Shown here: piece after piece, positions 1-7,425 of the stretch
Layout of the letters: each line of letters begins with the position of its first letter
How positions within the stretch are numbered: position 1 is the first letter of the stretch
Source of the DNA: Gemmatimonadota bacterium
GTDB taxonomy: Bacteria > Gemmatimonadota > Gemmatimonadetes > Gemmatimonadales > GWC2-71-9
Assembly: GCA_016874005.1 (NCBI GenBank)
Contig: VGVQ01000001.1
Location: forward strand, 1 to 64,000
Reading direction: 5' to 3'
Length of the DNA stretch: 64,000 nt
Made by a program: the position numbers and the translations under genes
The notes under the pieces: generated by a model
Database searches by the model: none
What the model was told of the DNA's origin: nothing
Seen by the model: the letters and a program-made list of their open reading frames with translations, nothing else

Positions 1-1
1 T

Positions 2-238
2 CCCCTTCCGGAACCTAATTTCGAGGCTGAGGGTGAGGGGCTAGCGCACCTCGTCGTAGGGGTGCTGCTCTTCTGTGGCTGCTGGTTGTGGTTGCGATCC
101 CGCGCCCATGACACCGTCCAAGCCATCGCCTCCTGCGTGGAGAGCTACGACCCCGGCGAGCCGGTGTCTCGGCGGGAGGCGGTGCTCGGCTGCTACCGGG
201 AGCTGGGGGAGAAAGACGACACCAGTCCATGGGAGTAG
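2..238 (+). CDS. C-terminal part of a small membrane-anchored protein, cut by the window edge
   Basis: The frame is open from base 2 to a TAG at 236-238 (78 codons) and has no obvious start inside the window. The translation has one hydrophobic stretch (about residues 16-28, LVVGVLLFCGCWLWL) followed by a charged, soluble-looking tail ending KDDTSPWE. Codon use in the second half is strongly G/C in third position, as in real genes of this window. It converges on the rep operon. I do not recognise the family. If it starts inside the window, the first candidate is a GTG at 62, without a clear ribosome-binding site. Confidence 0.4.
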   Translation, partial: PLPEPNFEAEGEGLAHLVVGVLLFCGCWLWLRSRAHDTVQAIASCVESYDPGEPVSRREAVLGCYRELGEKDDTSPWE

Positions 239-670
239 GCCCCCCGAACCCCTCCCTCGATTCGAGGGCCTGAGTCAATTCTGCCCGGTTGAAAAGTGCC
301 AATTCCAGTCCGGTCAACTTCCCGCGGGTGTCACGGGATAAGCCGTCTAGTACCCCGGGGAATGGCAACAGTATTTGGTTGGGAACACCGAACTGGTACT
401 GCACTCCTCCTATCCGCCCAAGGCACAGTGATTTAGGTCACACCCGTTTGCGACCGCCCTTCTCCGCCTTCCTTCCCGCCCTCCCTCAGTCTCAGGGAGC
501 GGGAGTTTCTTCCTTCCTTCCGGTACTAAAGTACCGTACCGGGAAGAAGGAAACTGGGAAGAGTAACCCCTCCCCACTCCCTCCCCCTCCTTATGGTAGA
601 CTGGGAGGGGAGGGCCTACAGACCTCTTGTACCTCTCCCCCCAGTCAGCCCCTCTAACATGCTAGCGGAG
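239..670. other. Gene-poor stretch with polypyrimidine tracts and stem-loops
   Basis: No convincing gene was found. Open frames here use atypical codons and have no recognisable domain. The right half (about 470-620) is dominated by C/T-rich runs with matching G/A-rich runs that form three consecutive dyads, listed separately. The stretch lies directly downstream of the helicase gene. Confidence 0.5.
481..616. repeat. Three consecutive inverted repeats downstream of the rep genes
   Basis: Dyad 1 (481-500) pairs CTCCCT with AGGGAG. Dyad 2 has imperfect arms at 505-526 and 536-554, with the right arm GTACCGGGAAGAAGGAAAC and a perfect CGGTAC-TAAA-GTACCG core at 521-536. Dyad 3 pairs a CCTCCCCCTCC tract near 580-592 with GGGAGGGGAGGG at about 602-613. 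There is no U-tract after any of them. They could form a replication origin for the island or a strong terminator between convergent genes. Confidence 0.45.
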
Positions 671-1903
671 TCAGTTGGACGAGTACACTGATACTTCGAG
701 ACCCTTGGGAATAGGAGACAGGGGATCATCACTGACGGGGGGTGGGCCCTCTAGGTCTCCTACACTTTTCGACGCTTCTAAGGGCAACGTAGGCGGTTCT
801 AGGGGCCCCCTGGTGGCCCGGTACTGCCCTCGCTTGCCCTTCTCGATCCTGGGCGGCTGTACTTCACGCAAGCGGCGGAGCGCCTTGTCACACGCCCACA
901 CCGGGATACCTGTCCCCTTGAGGATGTCCCTTCGGGGAACCCAATCGCCAGTCTTGGTCTTAAGGAAGGAGATAATCGTCTCAAAGAAGGAGATAATCTT
1001 GCCCTCATCGACCCCAGGTGTATCCGGCGTCCCCGCGGGCTCGCTTCCCTCGACGCGTCGAACCCCGACTGATGGTCCACCTTGCGGCAGAGGTACCACC
1101 ACAAGGTCGAGGGTCAGCACATCCCCGTAGGCTGAGTCGCGTTGCTTGACTCGCTCCATGGTAACCCGGCCCCCTGACCCCCGCGTCACCTTCACCGCGA
1201 AGTCGACTTGGCCTCGGAGCACCGACGACCCCATCTCCCGCACCCCGGCAGCACCGTTCCCTGCCCCCCTCCTCTGCGCCGGGGGCCAGCCGGGGTGATG
1301 CAACACCAGGACGGTACCGCTCATCGTCCCATCGTCATTTCGACAGAGGTCTTTAAGGTTCGCCGCAATAAGCCCCATCGTTCCGGGCTCATTGACGTGT
1401 GCACCGGGGGTGTGCGAGTTTAGCGTATCAATGACCACCAGCACGGGGGGCCACGCACCGGCCTTCTTGAGCGAGATACGAAGTGCTTCCAATTCACGGG
1501 CGCTTTCCAGGTTCACCGGGACCCGAATCGCTCGCAAGTTCGCGTCGAGTGCAGCGACGGGGGGTGGTGACCGCAACTGTTCCCAGGCTTCGGTGCGGTC
1601 CTCTAAGCTGCCCTCGCCCTCGGCGCAGAGGTACACCACCACCCCACTTCGCCGGATGGGAAAGCCCTGCCAGTCGGGAAGGCCGCCGGCAATCGACATC
1701 GCCAAGTCAACCGCCGTGGTGGTTTTCCCGCTCGAAGGCGCTCCGAACCACAGGACCAGGCTTCCGTCGGGCACCCAACCTTCGACTATCCAACGTACCC
1801 GTGGTCTCGCCCGCAACTGGGACCGCGTCAGAACCTCAAACTCCCGTTGTTTGGTCGGGGGTGGCGGGGGTGGCGAGTGCCATCCAGGCTCATCAGCGCT
1901 CAT
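671..1903 (-). CDS. RepA-like AAA ATPase, probable replicative helicase of the island
   Basis: This 410-residue P-loop ATPase resembles the RepA/AAA_25 group that serves as a helicase in small replicons. Walker A is GAPSSGKT at about residues 54-61 and Walker B is VLVVID at about 154-159. A conserved VLHHPGW segment follows and is typical of this group. The C-terminal third looks like a winged-helix DNA-binding region, followed by a Pro/Ser-rich tail. The ATG lies inside the end of the Prim-Pol gene (11 nt overlap), so the two are co-translated. It probably opens the element's origin and works with the adjacent primase. Assignment to helicase rather than another AAA_25 role is by context. Confidence 0.75.
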   Translation of the reverse strand: MSADEPGWHSPPPPPPTKQREFEVLTRSQLRARPRVRWIVEGWVPDGSLVLWFGAPSSGKTTTAVDLAMSIAGGLPDWQGFPIRRSGVVVYLCAEGEGSLEDRTEAWEQLRSPPPVAALDANLRAIRVPVNLESARELEALRISLKKAGAWPPVLVVIDTLNSHTPGAHVNEPGTMGLIAANLKDLCRNDDGTMSGTVLVLHHPGWPPAQRRGAGNGAAGVREMGSSVLRGQVDFAVKVTRGSGGRVTMERVKQRDSAYGDVLTLDLVVVPLPQGGPSVGVRRVEGSEPAGTPDTPGVDEGKIISFFETIISFLKTKTGDWVPRRDILKGTGIPVWACDKALRRLREVQPPRIEKGKRGQYRATRGPLEPPTLPLEASKSVGDLEGPPPVSDDPLSPIPKGLEVSVYSSN

Positions 1904-2837
1904 TGCCGGCCCCCTTCGCCTGCCCCCTGATGTCCCGAAGGAGCGATCGCTCGCGCGGTCGTCCTTGGTCGCGCAACAGAGTACCGCGCCTCACCGGTCC
2001 GTTCGGTTGAATGACTCTCACCACCCGCCGCGCCTTCTCGTCAACCACGCTTTGGGGAAGCGGTGGTACGCAACGGCGAGTGTTGATTGCCCGAAGCCGA
2101 TCGCGGATCGCCGGCTCCTCCCACCCCTTCCCCCGGAGCGAGCAGGCAATGTCACGAATGGTGTCGTCCCGCTTGCCCTCGTGAATCGCAGGGCCCTCGA
2201 CGGAGGTGTCGACGCGGGCCGTGGTACCGGCGATGCCGCGAGGTACCTGCCCTCGCCCGTTCGCCCCAGATCGTGAAGGCCGCAGCCCAGGTTGCGCCGC
2301 CCCCTCCTGTCGCCGCTGCAGATCGGCCTTCGCCTTCGGCGGTAAGGGGAGAGGGTCCGCGGCAACGTCAAGCGACTGCCATGTGTAGATCGCCCCTGAC
2401 TCGTGGACGGAGGGGGGCAGCACAACGTACCCGCTGTCGCCTCGGACATCGAGCCCGTTGCCCAGCTTGTCGTTCCCGATCCGGCCACCAGGGTGTTTGA
2501 AGTACAGGTGCTCGCCGCGAGAGGTCTTCACGCTCAGGGTCGGCTCAGCGAGGAGCCCAAGGTTCGTCGCAACTGCGTCGCCTCCCGGGCCATCAATGTC
2601 CATGACCACAAGGCCGGCCAATCCGGGGACGAACCCGATGTTCGCCTTCGGGAACTTCTCCCACCATTGTCGAACCTGTTCCGGGTCATCGCTTGCCCTG
2701 TTTGGCCAATCCGCGATGAGAGGTGTCTTGCCTTCAAGAGGGAACACCTTCCAACCCGTCTGCGCGTAGGCCATCGCCGCCGCTTTCCGATCGTCCGCCG
2801 CGCAGGCAGTGAGCGCCTCCTGACTCAAAAGGGTCAC
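1893..2837 (-). CDS. Bifunctional DNA primase/polymerase (Prim-Pol)
   Basis: This 314-residue protein has the Prim-Pol domain at its N-terminus. The segment AYAQTGWKVFPLEGKTP opens the fold, the metal-binding DxD lies in VVMDIDG (about D80 and D82), the nucleotide-binding SRGEH motif is near residue 110, and RGDSGYVVLPPS follows. It probably synthesises primers and extends them for the island's replication. I chose the GTG at 2837 because it forms a GTGA overlap with the stop of the upstream zinc-finger gene. The longer open frame only reads through upstream genes. The C-terminal half has no clear domain. Confidence 0.85.
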   Translation of the reverse strand: MTLLSQEALTACAADDRKAAAMAYAQTGWKVFPLEGKTPLIADWPNRASDDPEQVRQWWEKFPKANIGFVPGLAGLVVMDIDGPGGDAVATNLGLLAEPTLSVKTSRGEHLYFKHPGGRIGNDKLGNGLDVRGDSGYVVLPPSVHESGAIYTWQSLDVAADPLPLPPKAKADLQRRQEGAAQPGLRPSRSGANGRGQVPRGIAGTTARVDTSVEGPAIHEGKRDDTIRDIACSLRGKGWEEPAIRDRLRAINTRRCVPPLPQSVVDEKARRVVRVIQPNGPVRRGTLLRDQGRPRERSLLRDIRGQAKGAGNER

Positions 2838-3094
2838 AATGCCCCCTTTTGCGGTGCCGCAGCGACGAAGCCGATTGCTCGGAGGATCGCCTCGGGGGCG
2901 CAGCCCTCGATACAGTACAGCTCCACGCCCCTGTGGGGGCTCTCCCGGAGGAGCAGGGCGGGGCCGAGGGAGAAATGCAACGGACAGAATGCCAGCATCC
3001 AGGCAGCCGTTCGGTGCACGCCGTAGAGGCGGTCGAGGATGGCCGCGAGGGTGGGGCGGGCGGTGGTCGCGATCGTCTTCGGCCGCGGCATCAC
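2834..3094 (-). CDS. Small stand-alone CHC2-like zinc-finger protein
   Basis: This 86-residue protein has a C-x2-H pair (C37, H40 in AFCPLH) and a second pair (C61, C65 in YCIEGC) followed by PEAILRAIG. It matches the layout of primase CHC2 zinc fingers, where a Cys/His pair precedes a GC-containing loop and a helix. Such domains normally sit at the N-terminus of a primase and read the template. Here it is a separate protein translated just before the Prim-Pol, with GTGA overlaps at both ends, so a two-part primase is likely. Start is GTG 3094, with an ATG directly after it at 3091. The function is inferred from motif and neighbours. Confidence 0.6.
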   Translation of the reverse strand: MMPRPKTIATTARPTLAAILDRLYGVHRTAAWMLAFCPLHFSLGPALLLRESPHRGVELYCIEGCAPEAILRAIGFVAAAPQKGAL

Positions 3095-3342
3095 CGTGCC
3101 CCTGCCACGGTTCCCCCCTGCGTGCTCCGCCGGAGCCGCTCGTCGGTCCAGGCGTCGATGTCCTCCCGGCGGTAGCGGACCGCTCTGCCGAACATTCGGA
3201 ACGGGGGACCGTCACCGGTCATCCGCAGTTGGGCGAGGTACGACTGGGAAAGACTCAGATACTCTGCCGCCTCGCGGGCCTTCATGTACACCTTCGCTCT
3301 CGGTTCACCAACAGCTTTCGTGCTCACATCGACTGCCGTCAT
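3091..3342 (-). CDS. AlpA/excisionase-family helix-turn-helix protein
   Basis: This 83-residue protein has a MerR-type winged helix: KAREAAEYLSLSQSYLAQLR is the recognition region and AVRYRREDIDAW is the typical C-terminal element of the excisionase/AlpA (HTH_17) family. Such proteins act as recombination directionality factors or activate excision and replication genes. It is the first gene of the replication operon. The ATG at 3342 was chosen over the upstream GTG because AGGAG lies 9 nt before it. Divergence from the repressor gene suggests a lysogeny-like switch. Confidence 0.75.
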   Translation of the reverse strand: MTAVDVSTKAVGEPRAKVYMKAREAAEYLSLSQSYLAQLRMTGDGPPFRMFGRAVRYRREDIDAWTDERLRRSTQGGTVAGAR

Positions 3343-3488
3343 GCGCTTCGACTCCTGGCGCGTTATTGCGCCGGTTCTGGGGGTGACTACCACAATGTTT
3401 CTAGGGGGCTGCGAGGCTACGAGAGTCCAGCGAGGGCCCCAAGATACAGCCGGCTTGCCGGAAACACAACCGGAGATACATTTCCGTC
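3343..3488. promoter_or_regulatory. Divergent control region between xis-like and repressor genes
   Basis: This 146 bp stretch separates divergently transcribed genes and must hold both promoters. CCGG-containing elements recur (GCCGGCTTGCCGG, then ACCGGAG) between 3449 and 3478, and GTCATGAC spans the repressor start codon. These are plausible repressor operators, but no consensus promoter is obvious. Confidence 0.4.
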
Positions 3489-4142
3489 ATGACAGAACAT
3501 GCCAGGTCTTCCCCGAACCCTCGTAAGCTCTCGAAGCAAGAGGTTCAACGCTTGGCGGATGCGGTTCGTGCGAGACTGAGTGCATTCCTGGATCAGCAGT
3601 ACCAAGGGGACTCAGTCCTTGCGATGACTAAGCGGCTCGGAATCAACGGGCCGACGTTGGCTCAGTGGAAGGGAGTCGCGAATCCCAGGGCGTCTGCGGG
3701 GCGGGGGAACAAGGCCTCGGGTAGGTCACGCGACCCGGGGCAGCGGCGAAGGGCCCCCGAGCGCCTCGGCGTTGGGAACCTCCTTCAGTTGGCGAAGAAC
3801 GGCGGCCTCAGCCTGGATTGGCTCGTCACCGGGGAGGGGAACCAGCTCCGAGGAACTTCCCGGCCCCGCGTCACCCTGGAAGATGAGCTACTGGCTCAGG
3901 TGCGGGCCGCTCTGGGGGAATCCGATGAGACCCTATTACCAACCGGCCCTGAGCTGCTGAAGGCGACGATTACCGCCGCGAGAAATACACGGGACCAGCG
4001 ACGGCAGGAGCGCGAGAAGAGATTGCGCGAGGTGGATGCCCTGCTGCACGCCACGATGAAGGAGGCTCGCCTCGACCCATCATCCGGTGCGGCCCAGTTG
4101 CTGCTTGCCACTGTGCGATCCCGCATCGGAACTATTCTCTGA
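3489..4142 (+). CDS. Phage-type transcriptional repressor, XRE-like
   Basis: This 217-residue protein has an N-terminal helix-turn-helix: a RLGINGPTLAQWKG segment is followed by GNLLQLAKNGGLSLDWLVTGEG. The SLDWLVTGEG ending is characteristic of phage CI-type repressor DNA-binding domains. A basic, low-complexity insert splits the domain (about residues 65-95). The C-terminal part is charged and helical, with no recognisable LexA/CI peptidase motif, so SOS self-cleavage is not supported. It lies divergent to the Xis-like gene and likely represses the replication operon. It uses one TTA codon outside the CGTTAGGC context, unlike chromosomal genes nearby. Confidence 0.65.
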   Translation: MTEHARSSPNPRKLSKQEVQRLADAVRARLSAFLDQQYQGDSVLAMTKRLGINGPTLAQWKGVANPRASAGRGNKASGRSRDPGQRRRAPERLGVGNLLQLAKNGGLSLDWLVTGEGNQLRGTSRPRVTLEDELLAQVRAALGESDETLLPTGPELLKATITAARNTRDQRRQEREKRLREVDALLHATMKEARLDPSSGAAQLLLATVRSRIGTIL

Positions 4143-4200
4143 CCAAGGGGCAAGGACTAGGGACGCGAGCGTCCGGTGCCTCCTCGCTCGCTGAGGCCGG

Positions 4201-4395
4201 CTACGCTTGGCGCCCGTCCTCCGGCCGCATTTTGCCGAACACCTCCCGCGCCGCTTTCAAGAACTCGGGATCGTCCAGGTTGAGCCCCTCCGACTGGAGC
4301 CGCATCAGCCGTTCGAGGATCTCCCGGGGTGGGAGATTGTCCTCGAAGTCGTCGCCCTCCGGTTCGGGGCGCTTTACTCTGTCAGATGGACTCAT
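4201..4395 (-). CDS. Small acidic hypothetical protein
   Basis: The gene encodes 64 residues, strongly charged, with a helical-looking centre (PREILERLMRLQSEGLNL). A purine-rich GAGGGAATG precedes the ATG at a suitable distance. No family is recognised. It converges on the repressor gene at the island's right end. Confidence 0.5.
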   Translation of the reverse strand: MSPSDRVKRPEPEGDDFEDNLPPREILERLMRLQSEGLNLDDPEFLKAAREVFGKMRPEDGRQA

Positions 4396-4877
4396 GTTTC
4401 ATTCCCTCGGTTCGTGTCTTGAGTGGTCGAGGTCGAAGGCTGGGGTTGTTCTCGACAAAGATGACCAAGTGAAAAGACGAGTGCCCTTAGTCCTTCTCGC
4501 GGCCAAGCCAAGTCCCGGCCGGGCGACATCGTTTCGGGTCACGCGATCCGTTCGCAATTTACTAAAGGCCTTCTCGAATCGAGAACCCCCGACATCTCCC
4601 TTGGCGAGGACATCGGCTCTGCCGTTCGGTATCCGAGGCCGCTCATGCTCGGGTGGACCGGCCACATCAAACCCGAAGGCCTGATCGTTTCAGCAGGCCC
4701 GCCCCGACCTCTGGAAATTTTGGCGCGAGAAAAAGGGGGGACCCTAGCGCGGCGACCCGCACGCCCCCGGGTGTGGGGGGTGGGCATGAGCTGGGTTCCC
4801 CAATGGGTTCCCTGCCGCTTTGGGCCGTCGTAAGAAGACGAATGCGGAACAGCACTAACATGCTGCCCCGCATCGAG
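4396..4877. other. Intergenic stretch at the island's right end
   Basis: No convincing gene was found. It holds a G-rich run (aaaaagggggg, near 4730) and a near-tandem GGGTTCCC repeat (4792-4812). An attachment site would be expected where it meets the tRNA-Gln 3' end, but no second copy is present to prove it. Confidence 0.4.
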
Positions 4878-4950
4878 TTGCCCCTCCTGGGCTCGAACCA
4901 GGACTCTTCTGATCCAGAGTCAGACGTGTTGCCAGTTACACCAAGGGGCA
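4878..4950 (-). tRNA. tRNA-Gln (anticodon CTG)
   Basis: The gene folds as a 73 nt cloverleaf. The acceptor TGCCCCT pairs with AGGGGCA plus a discriminator A. The anticodon stem TCTGA/TCAGA holds the loop CTCTGGA, and the T-arm contains GGTTCGAGCC. The CCA end is not encoded. Its 3' end faces the foreign island, so it is the likely integration target. It is co-transcribed with the tRNA-Ala 6 nt upstream. Confidence 0.95.
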
Positions 4951-4956
4951 GAGAAA

Positions 4957-5029
4957 TGGAGCTGAGGGGGATCGAACCCCTGACCTCTGCAGTGCGATTG
5001 CAGCGCTCTCCCAGCTGAGCTACAGCCCC
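4957..5029 (-). tRNA. tRNA-Ala (anticodon CGC)
   Basis: The gene is 73 nt. The acceptor GGGGCTG pairs with CAGCTCC plus a discriminator A. The anticodon stem CTGCA/TGCAG encloses ATCGCAC, and the T-arm contains GGTTCGATCC. It reads GCG codons. It is the first gene of a two-tRNA unit with tRNA-Gln and has a strong promoter directly upstream. Confidence 0.95.
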
Positions 5030-5042
5030 GTCGCGGGACCCA

Positions 5043-5071
5043 ATAGTAGCGATCCGCCGCCCCTCCGTCAA
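5043..5071 (-). promoter_or_regulatory. Promoter of the tRNA-Ala/tRNA-Gln unit
   Basis: On the minus strand, TTGACG (5066-5071) and TACTAT (5043-5048) are spaced by 17 bp. This is a near-consensus housekeeping sigma promoter 14 bp before the tRNA-Ala 5' end. Confidence 0.8.
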
Positions 5072-5304
5072 CCAAAGTCGCCCCTGAGCCGCCGCCGTAA
5101 CTCGTTGTGCAACAACCCTTAAGCACCGTCGAACCGTTCCGGCCCCAAAGCCCAAGCGGTGGGTTGGGAGTCGCTTTCGGGGGGAACTTGGTCCTATAGC
5201 CCCGTCCACGACTCACCCACCCACCGCATTCGTCGGCTTCCTCCTAGCAAACCCTGGGCCGCACCTCGCTGGGCGCCCCCGGTCCCCCCTATTTTTCGCC
5301 CCCC

Positions 5305-6687
5305 ATGGAAACCACGACCGACTCCCTTCGAATCCACGCGGGTACCGAACCGGGACCCAACCCGAACGGGGAGTTCGTGCTGTATTGGATGCAGGGGGTG
5401 GCGATGCGCACCACCGGCAACCCCGCCCTCACCTTCGCGATCGAGCAGGCGAACCTGATGGGTGTGCCGGTCCTGTTATACCAGGGCCTCCGTCCCGACT
5501 ATCCCTGGGCCAGCGACCGGATCCACACCTTCATCCTCCAGGCTGCCGTCGATCTCTATCAGGGCTTCGCTCGGCGCGGGATCCAATACGCGTTCTATCT
5601 CGACGGCGGCGACCACAGCAGCGGGCCGTCTCCGCTGGTCAGCCTGGCCCGGCGAGCCAAGCTGGTCGTCACCGAATTCTTTCCGACGTTCATCCAGCCC
5701 CGCCAGCTCCGAGGCCTTCGAGAACGGGTCGAGACCCCGGTCGTCGCCGTCGACGCCAGCACCCTGGTACCGCTCCGATATCTGGACCTCGAATACGCCA
5801 CCGCCCGAGCCATCCGGCCGGTCCTCCACCGCGCCCTCCCTCACTACCTGGTACCGATCTCGACCCCCGAGCCCAGCCACCGACGCCGGATCGAGTTGCC
5901 CTTCGATGAACACCTGAACGGCTCTTCTACCTCGGGGGATCTCGCCGCCCTCATCGCGACGCTCGACATCGATCACGCGGTGGCGCCGTCGCCCACCGTC
6001 GTCGGCGGTGAGCGGGCGGCTTGGGATCGGCTCGACCGATTCGTGACCAAAGGGCTCCCCAGATATCTCGAGCGGAACGATCCCAACCTCGACGTTACCA
6101 GCCGTCTCTCCCCCCACCTCCACTTCGGTACCATCGGGATAGCCGACGTGCTGCTCAGGGCCCAGCAGGCCGGCCCGGCCGACCAGTTCGCCAAGTTCCT
6201 CGACGAGGCGTTGGTCTGGCGTGAACTCGCCTTCAATACCGTCTACTTCAACCGCCGGCATCGATCCCTCGGCGCGGTGCCCGAGTGGGCCCGGCGCGAG
6301 CTGGAGGCTCACTCCGACGACCCGCGCGCTTCACGGTACGACCTCGCCACCCTCGAATCGGGCCGGACCCACGAGGAGCTCTGGAATGCCGCTCAGCAGT
6401 CGCTGGTCAAGTACGGCGAGCTCCACAACTATGTCAGGATGCTGTGGGGGAAATCGGTGCTCCTGTGGACCGCCTCGGCCGCCGAGGCCCTCCGGCTGCT
6501 CGAGCACCTCAACCACCGCTACGCCCTCGACGGCCGCGATCCCTGCTCTTACGGCGGGATCCTCTGGTGCTTCGGCCGGTACGATCGACCCTTCTATCGC
6601 CGGCCGATCCTCGGCACCGTGCGCTACATGAGTCTCAAGGCAGCCCGGGACAAGTTCGACGTTCCCGCCTACATTCGCGGCATTTAG
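5305..6687 (+). CDS. phrB: Class II CPD photolyase
   Basis: This 460-residue protein repairs cyclobutane pyrimidine dimers with light and FADH. The N-terminal photolyase domain shows LYWMQGVAMRTTGNPAL and GVPVLLYQGLRPDYPWASDR. The C-terminal FAD domain has the class II signatures VKYGELHNYVRMLWGKSVLLW, read across about residues 374-394, and SYGGILWCFGRYDRPFYRRPILGTVRYMS further on. The length is normal for class II enzymes. It stands alone, after the tRNA pair and in the opposite direction. The TTA leucine codon near 5476 is one of few outside the CGTTAGGC context. Confidence 0.92.
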   Translation: METTTDSLRIHAGTEPGPNPNGEFVLYWMQGVAMRTTGNPALTFAIEQANLMGVPVLLYQGLRPDYPWASDRIHTFILQAAVDLYQGFARRGIQYAFYLDGGDHSSGPSPLVSLARRAKLVVTEFFPTFIQPRQLRGLRERVETPVVAVDASTLVPLRYLDLEYATARAIRPVLHRALPHYLVPISTPEPSHRRRIELPFDEHLNGSSTSGDLAALIATLDIDHAVAPSPTVVGGERAAWDRLDRFVTKGLPRYLERNDPNLDVTSRLSPHLHFGTIGIADVLLRAQQAGPADQFAKFLDEALVWRELAFNTVYFNRRHRSLGAVPEWARRELEAHSDDPRASRYDLATLESGRTHEELWNAAQQSLVKYGELHNYVRMLWGKSVLLWTASAAEALRLLEHLNHRYALDGRDPCSYGGILWCFGRYDRPFYRRPILGTVRYMSLKAARDKFDVPAYIRGI

Positions 6688-6705
6688 ATCCCGCCTTGCG
6701 GCATT

Positions 6706-7425
6706 TTGGTTACCGGGCCTGCCGCCGCCCACCCGAGATTGAGACCTCCATCAGCCGCCGTGGAGGGTCTCGTGCTCTACCGTGCCAGGATCTGGACGAT
6801 CACCTTGTGGACCGCGGGCCGGGTGCCCTCGCTCGTTTCGTTCGCCGATGGCCGGGTCGAGCCGAGCCTCCTTGGCGTCCTGACCCTGACCCACTGGAGC
6901 CGGCTGGCCGGCTCCTACCCCACCCTGGTTCTCGACGAGTTCGCCCTCTTGCCGGACCGGTTTCGGGCCCTGATCCACGCGGAACAGGAGCGGCTCATCG
7001 GCGTCGCCGTCGCCGGGTTCAAGCGGCGGCTCACCGGTGCCGCCCGGGAACGGGGGCTGCTGCGAACCAGTTGGCTCTGGGAAGCGGGGTATCAGCGGCT
7101 GCCGGTGGAATCGGTGGAGGAGCTGGCCAGCTGGCGGCGGCGGATCGCCGCGGGCAGATCGTTAGGGCTGAGCGGGAACCTCTCGGTGAAAGGGCACCTC
7201 GAGCGAGAGGCCGTCTTTGGCGATCGCGGTTTCGGGAAAGATGGCCTGTGCCTCGGCCAGGAGCTCGGGTGCCTCCCGGCTGTATCGAGCGCTGATGTGG
7301 GTCAGCACCAGTCGGCGGACCCCGGCCTCCCTCGCCACCGCCGCGGCCTCCGCCGCCGTCGAGTGGCCGGTCTCGACCGCCCGATCCCGCTCGTCCATGC
7401 CGAAGGTCGAGTCATGGATCAGTAG
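6706..7425 (+). CDS. Degenerate REP-associated (Y1) transposase-like protein
   Basis: The frame runs from a TTG at 6706 (a GTG near 6763 is the alternative) and encodes up to 239 residues. The middle matches the layout of IS200/RAYT-type Y1 transposases: LVLDEFALLPDRFRALI stands where these proteins have an MPNHxH segment, VAGFKRRLTGAARERG matches the FK-containing helix, and WLWEAGYQRLPVESVEEL matches the catalytic-Tyr helix. The metal-binding HxH is replaced by RFR, so transposition is unlikely. The last 88 or so codons overlap rnz on the other strand and look non-coding, so the true end may be near 7160. Domesticated or decaying gene; assignment by pattern only. Confidence 0.5.
   Translation: MVTGPAAAHPRLRPPSAAVEGLVLYRARIWTITLWTAGRVPSLVSFADGRVEPSLLGVLTLTHWSRLAGSYPTLVLDEFALLPDRFRALIHAEQERLIGVAVAGFKRRLTGAARERGLLRTSWLWEAGYQRLPVESVEELASWRRRIAAGRSLGLSGNLSVKGHLEREAVFGDRGFGKDGLCLGQELGCLPAVSSADVGQHQSADPGLPRHRRGLRRRRVAGLDRPIPLVHAEGRVMDQ

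Larger units (their letters stand above)
1..4877. mobile_element. Integrated replicon or phage-satellite-like island beside tRNA-Gln
   Basis: The block carries an AlpA/Xis-like DNA-binding protein, a CHC2-like zinc finger, a Prim-Pol and a RepA-like helicase, all on the minus strand with overlapping stops and starts. A phage-type repressor faces them across a 146 bp control region. This is the core gene set of self-replicating integrative elements and phage satellites. It ends at the 3' end of a tRNA-Gln gene, a common attachment target. The CGTTAGGC octamer that recurs through the rest of the window is absent here, which supports a foreign origin. No integrase is visible, so the element probably continues left of base 1. 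The exact boundary and the att sequence cannot be fixed from this window. Confidence 0.75.

Noticed and set aside
15-404. Minus-strand frame starting MQYQFGVPN
   Set aside because: Only the first third looks protein-like. The remainder is Arg/Pro-rich antisense of the better-supported plus-strand partial gene.
4161-4174. GGACGC-GA-GCGTCC dyad after the repressor gene
   Set aside because: The loop is too short and no U-tract follows, so it is not reported as a terminator.
4790-4815. Near-tandem GGGTTCCC pair
   Set aside because: Two short copies only; chance is likely in this composition.
5476-6312. Long minus-strand open frame opposite the photolyase gene
   Set aside because: Gly/Glu/Val-rich antisense composition with no domain, fully inside phrB.
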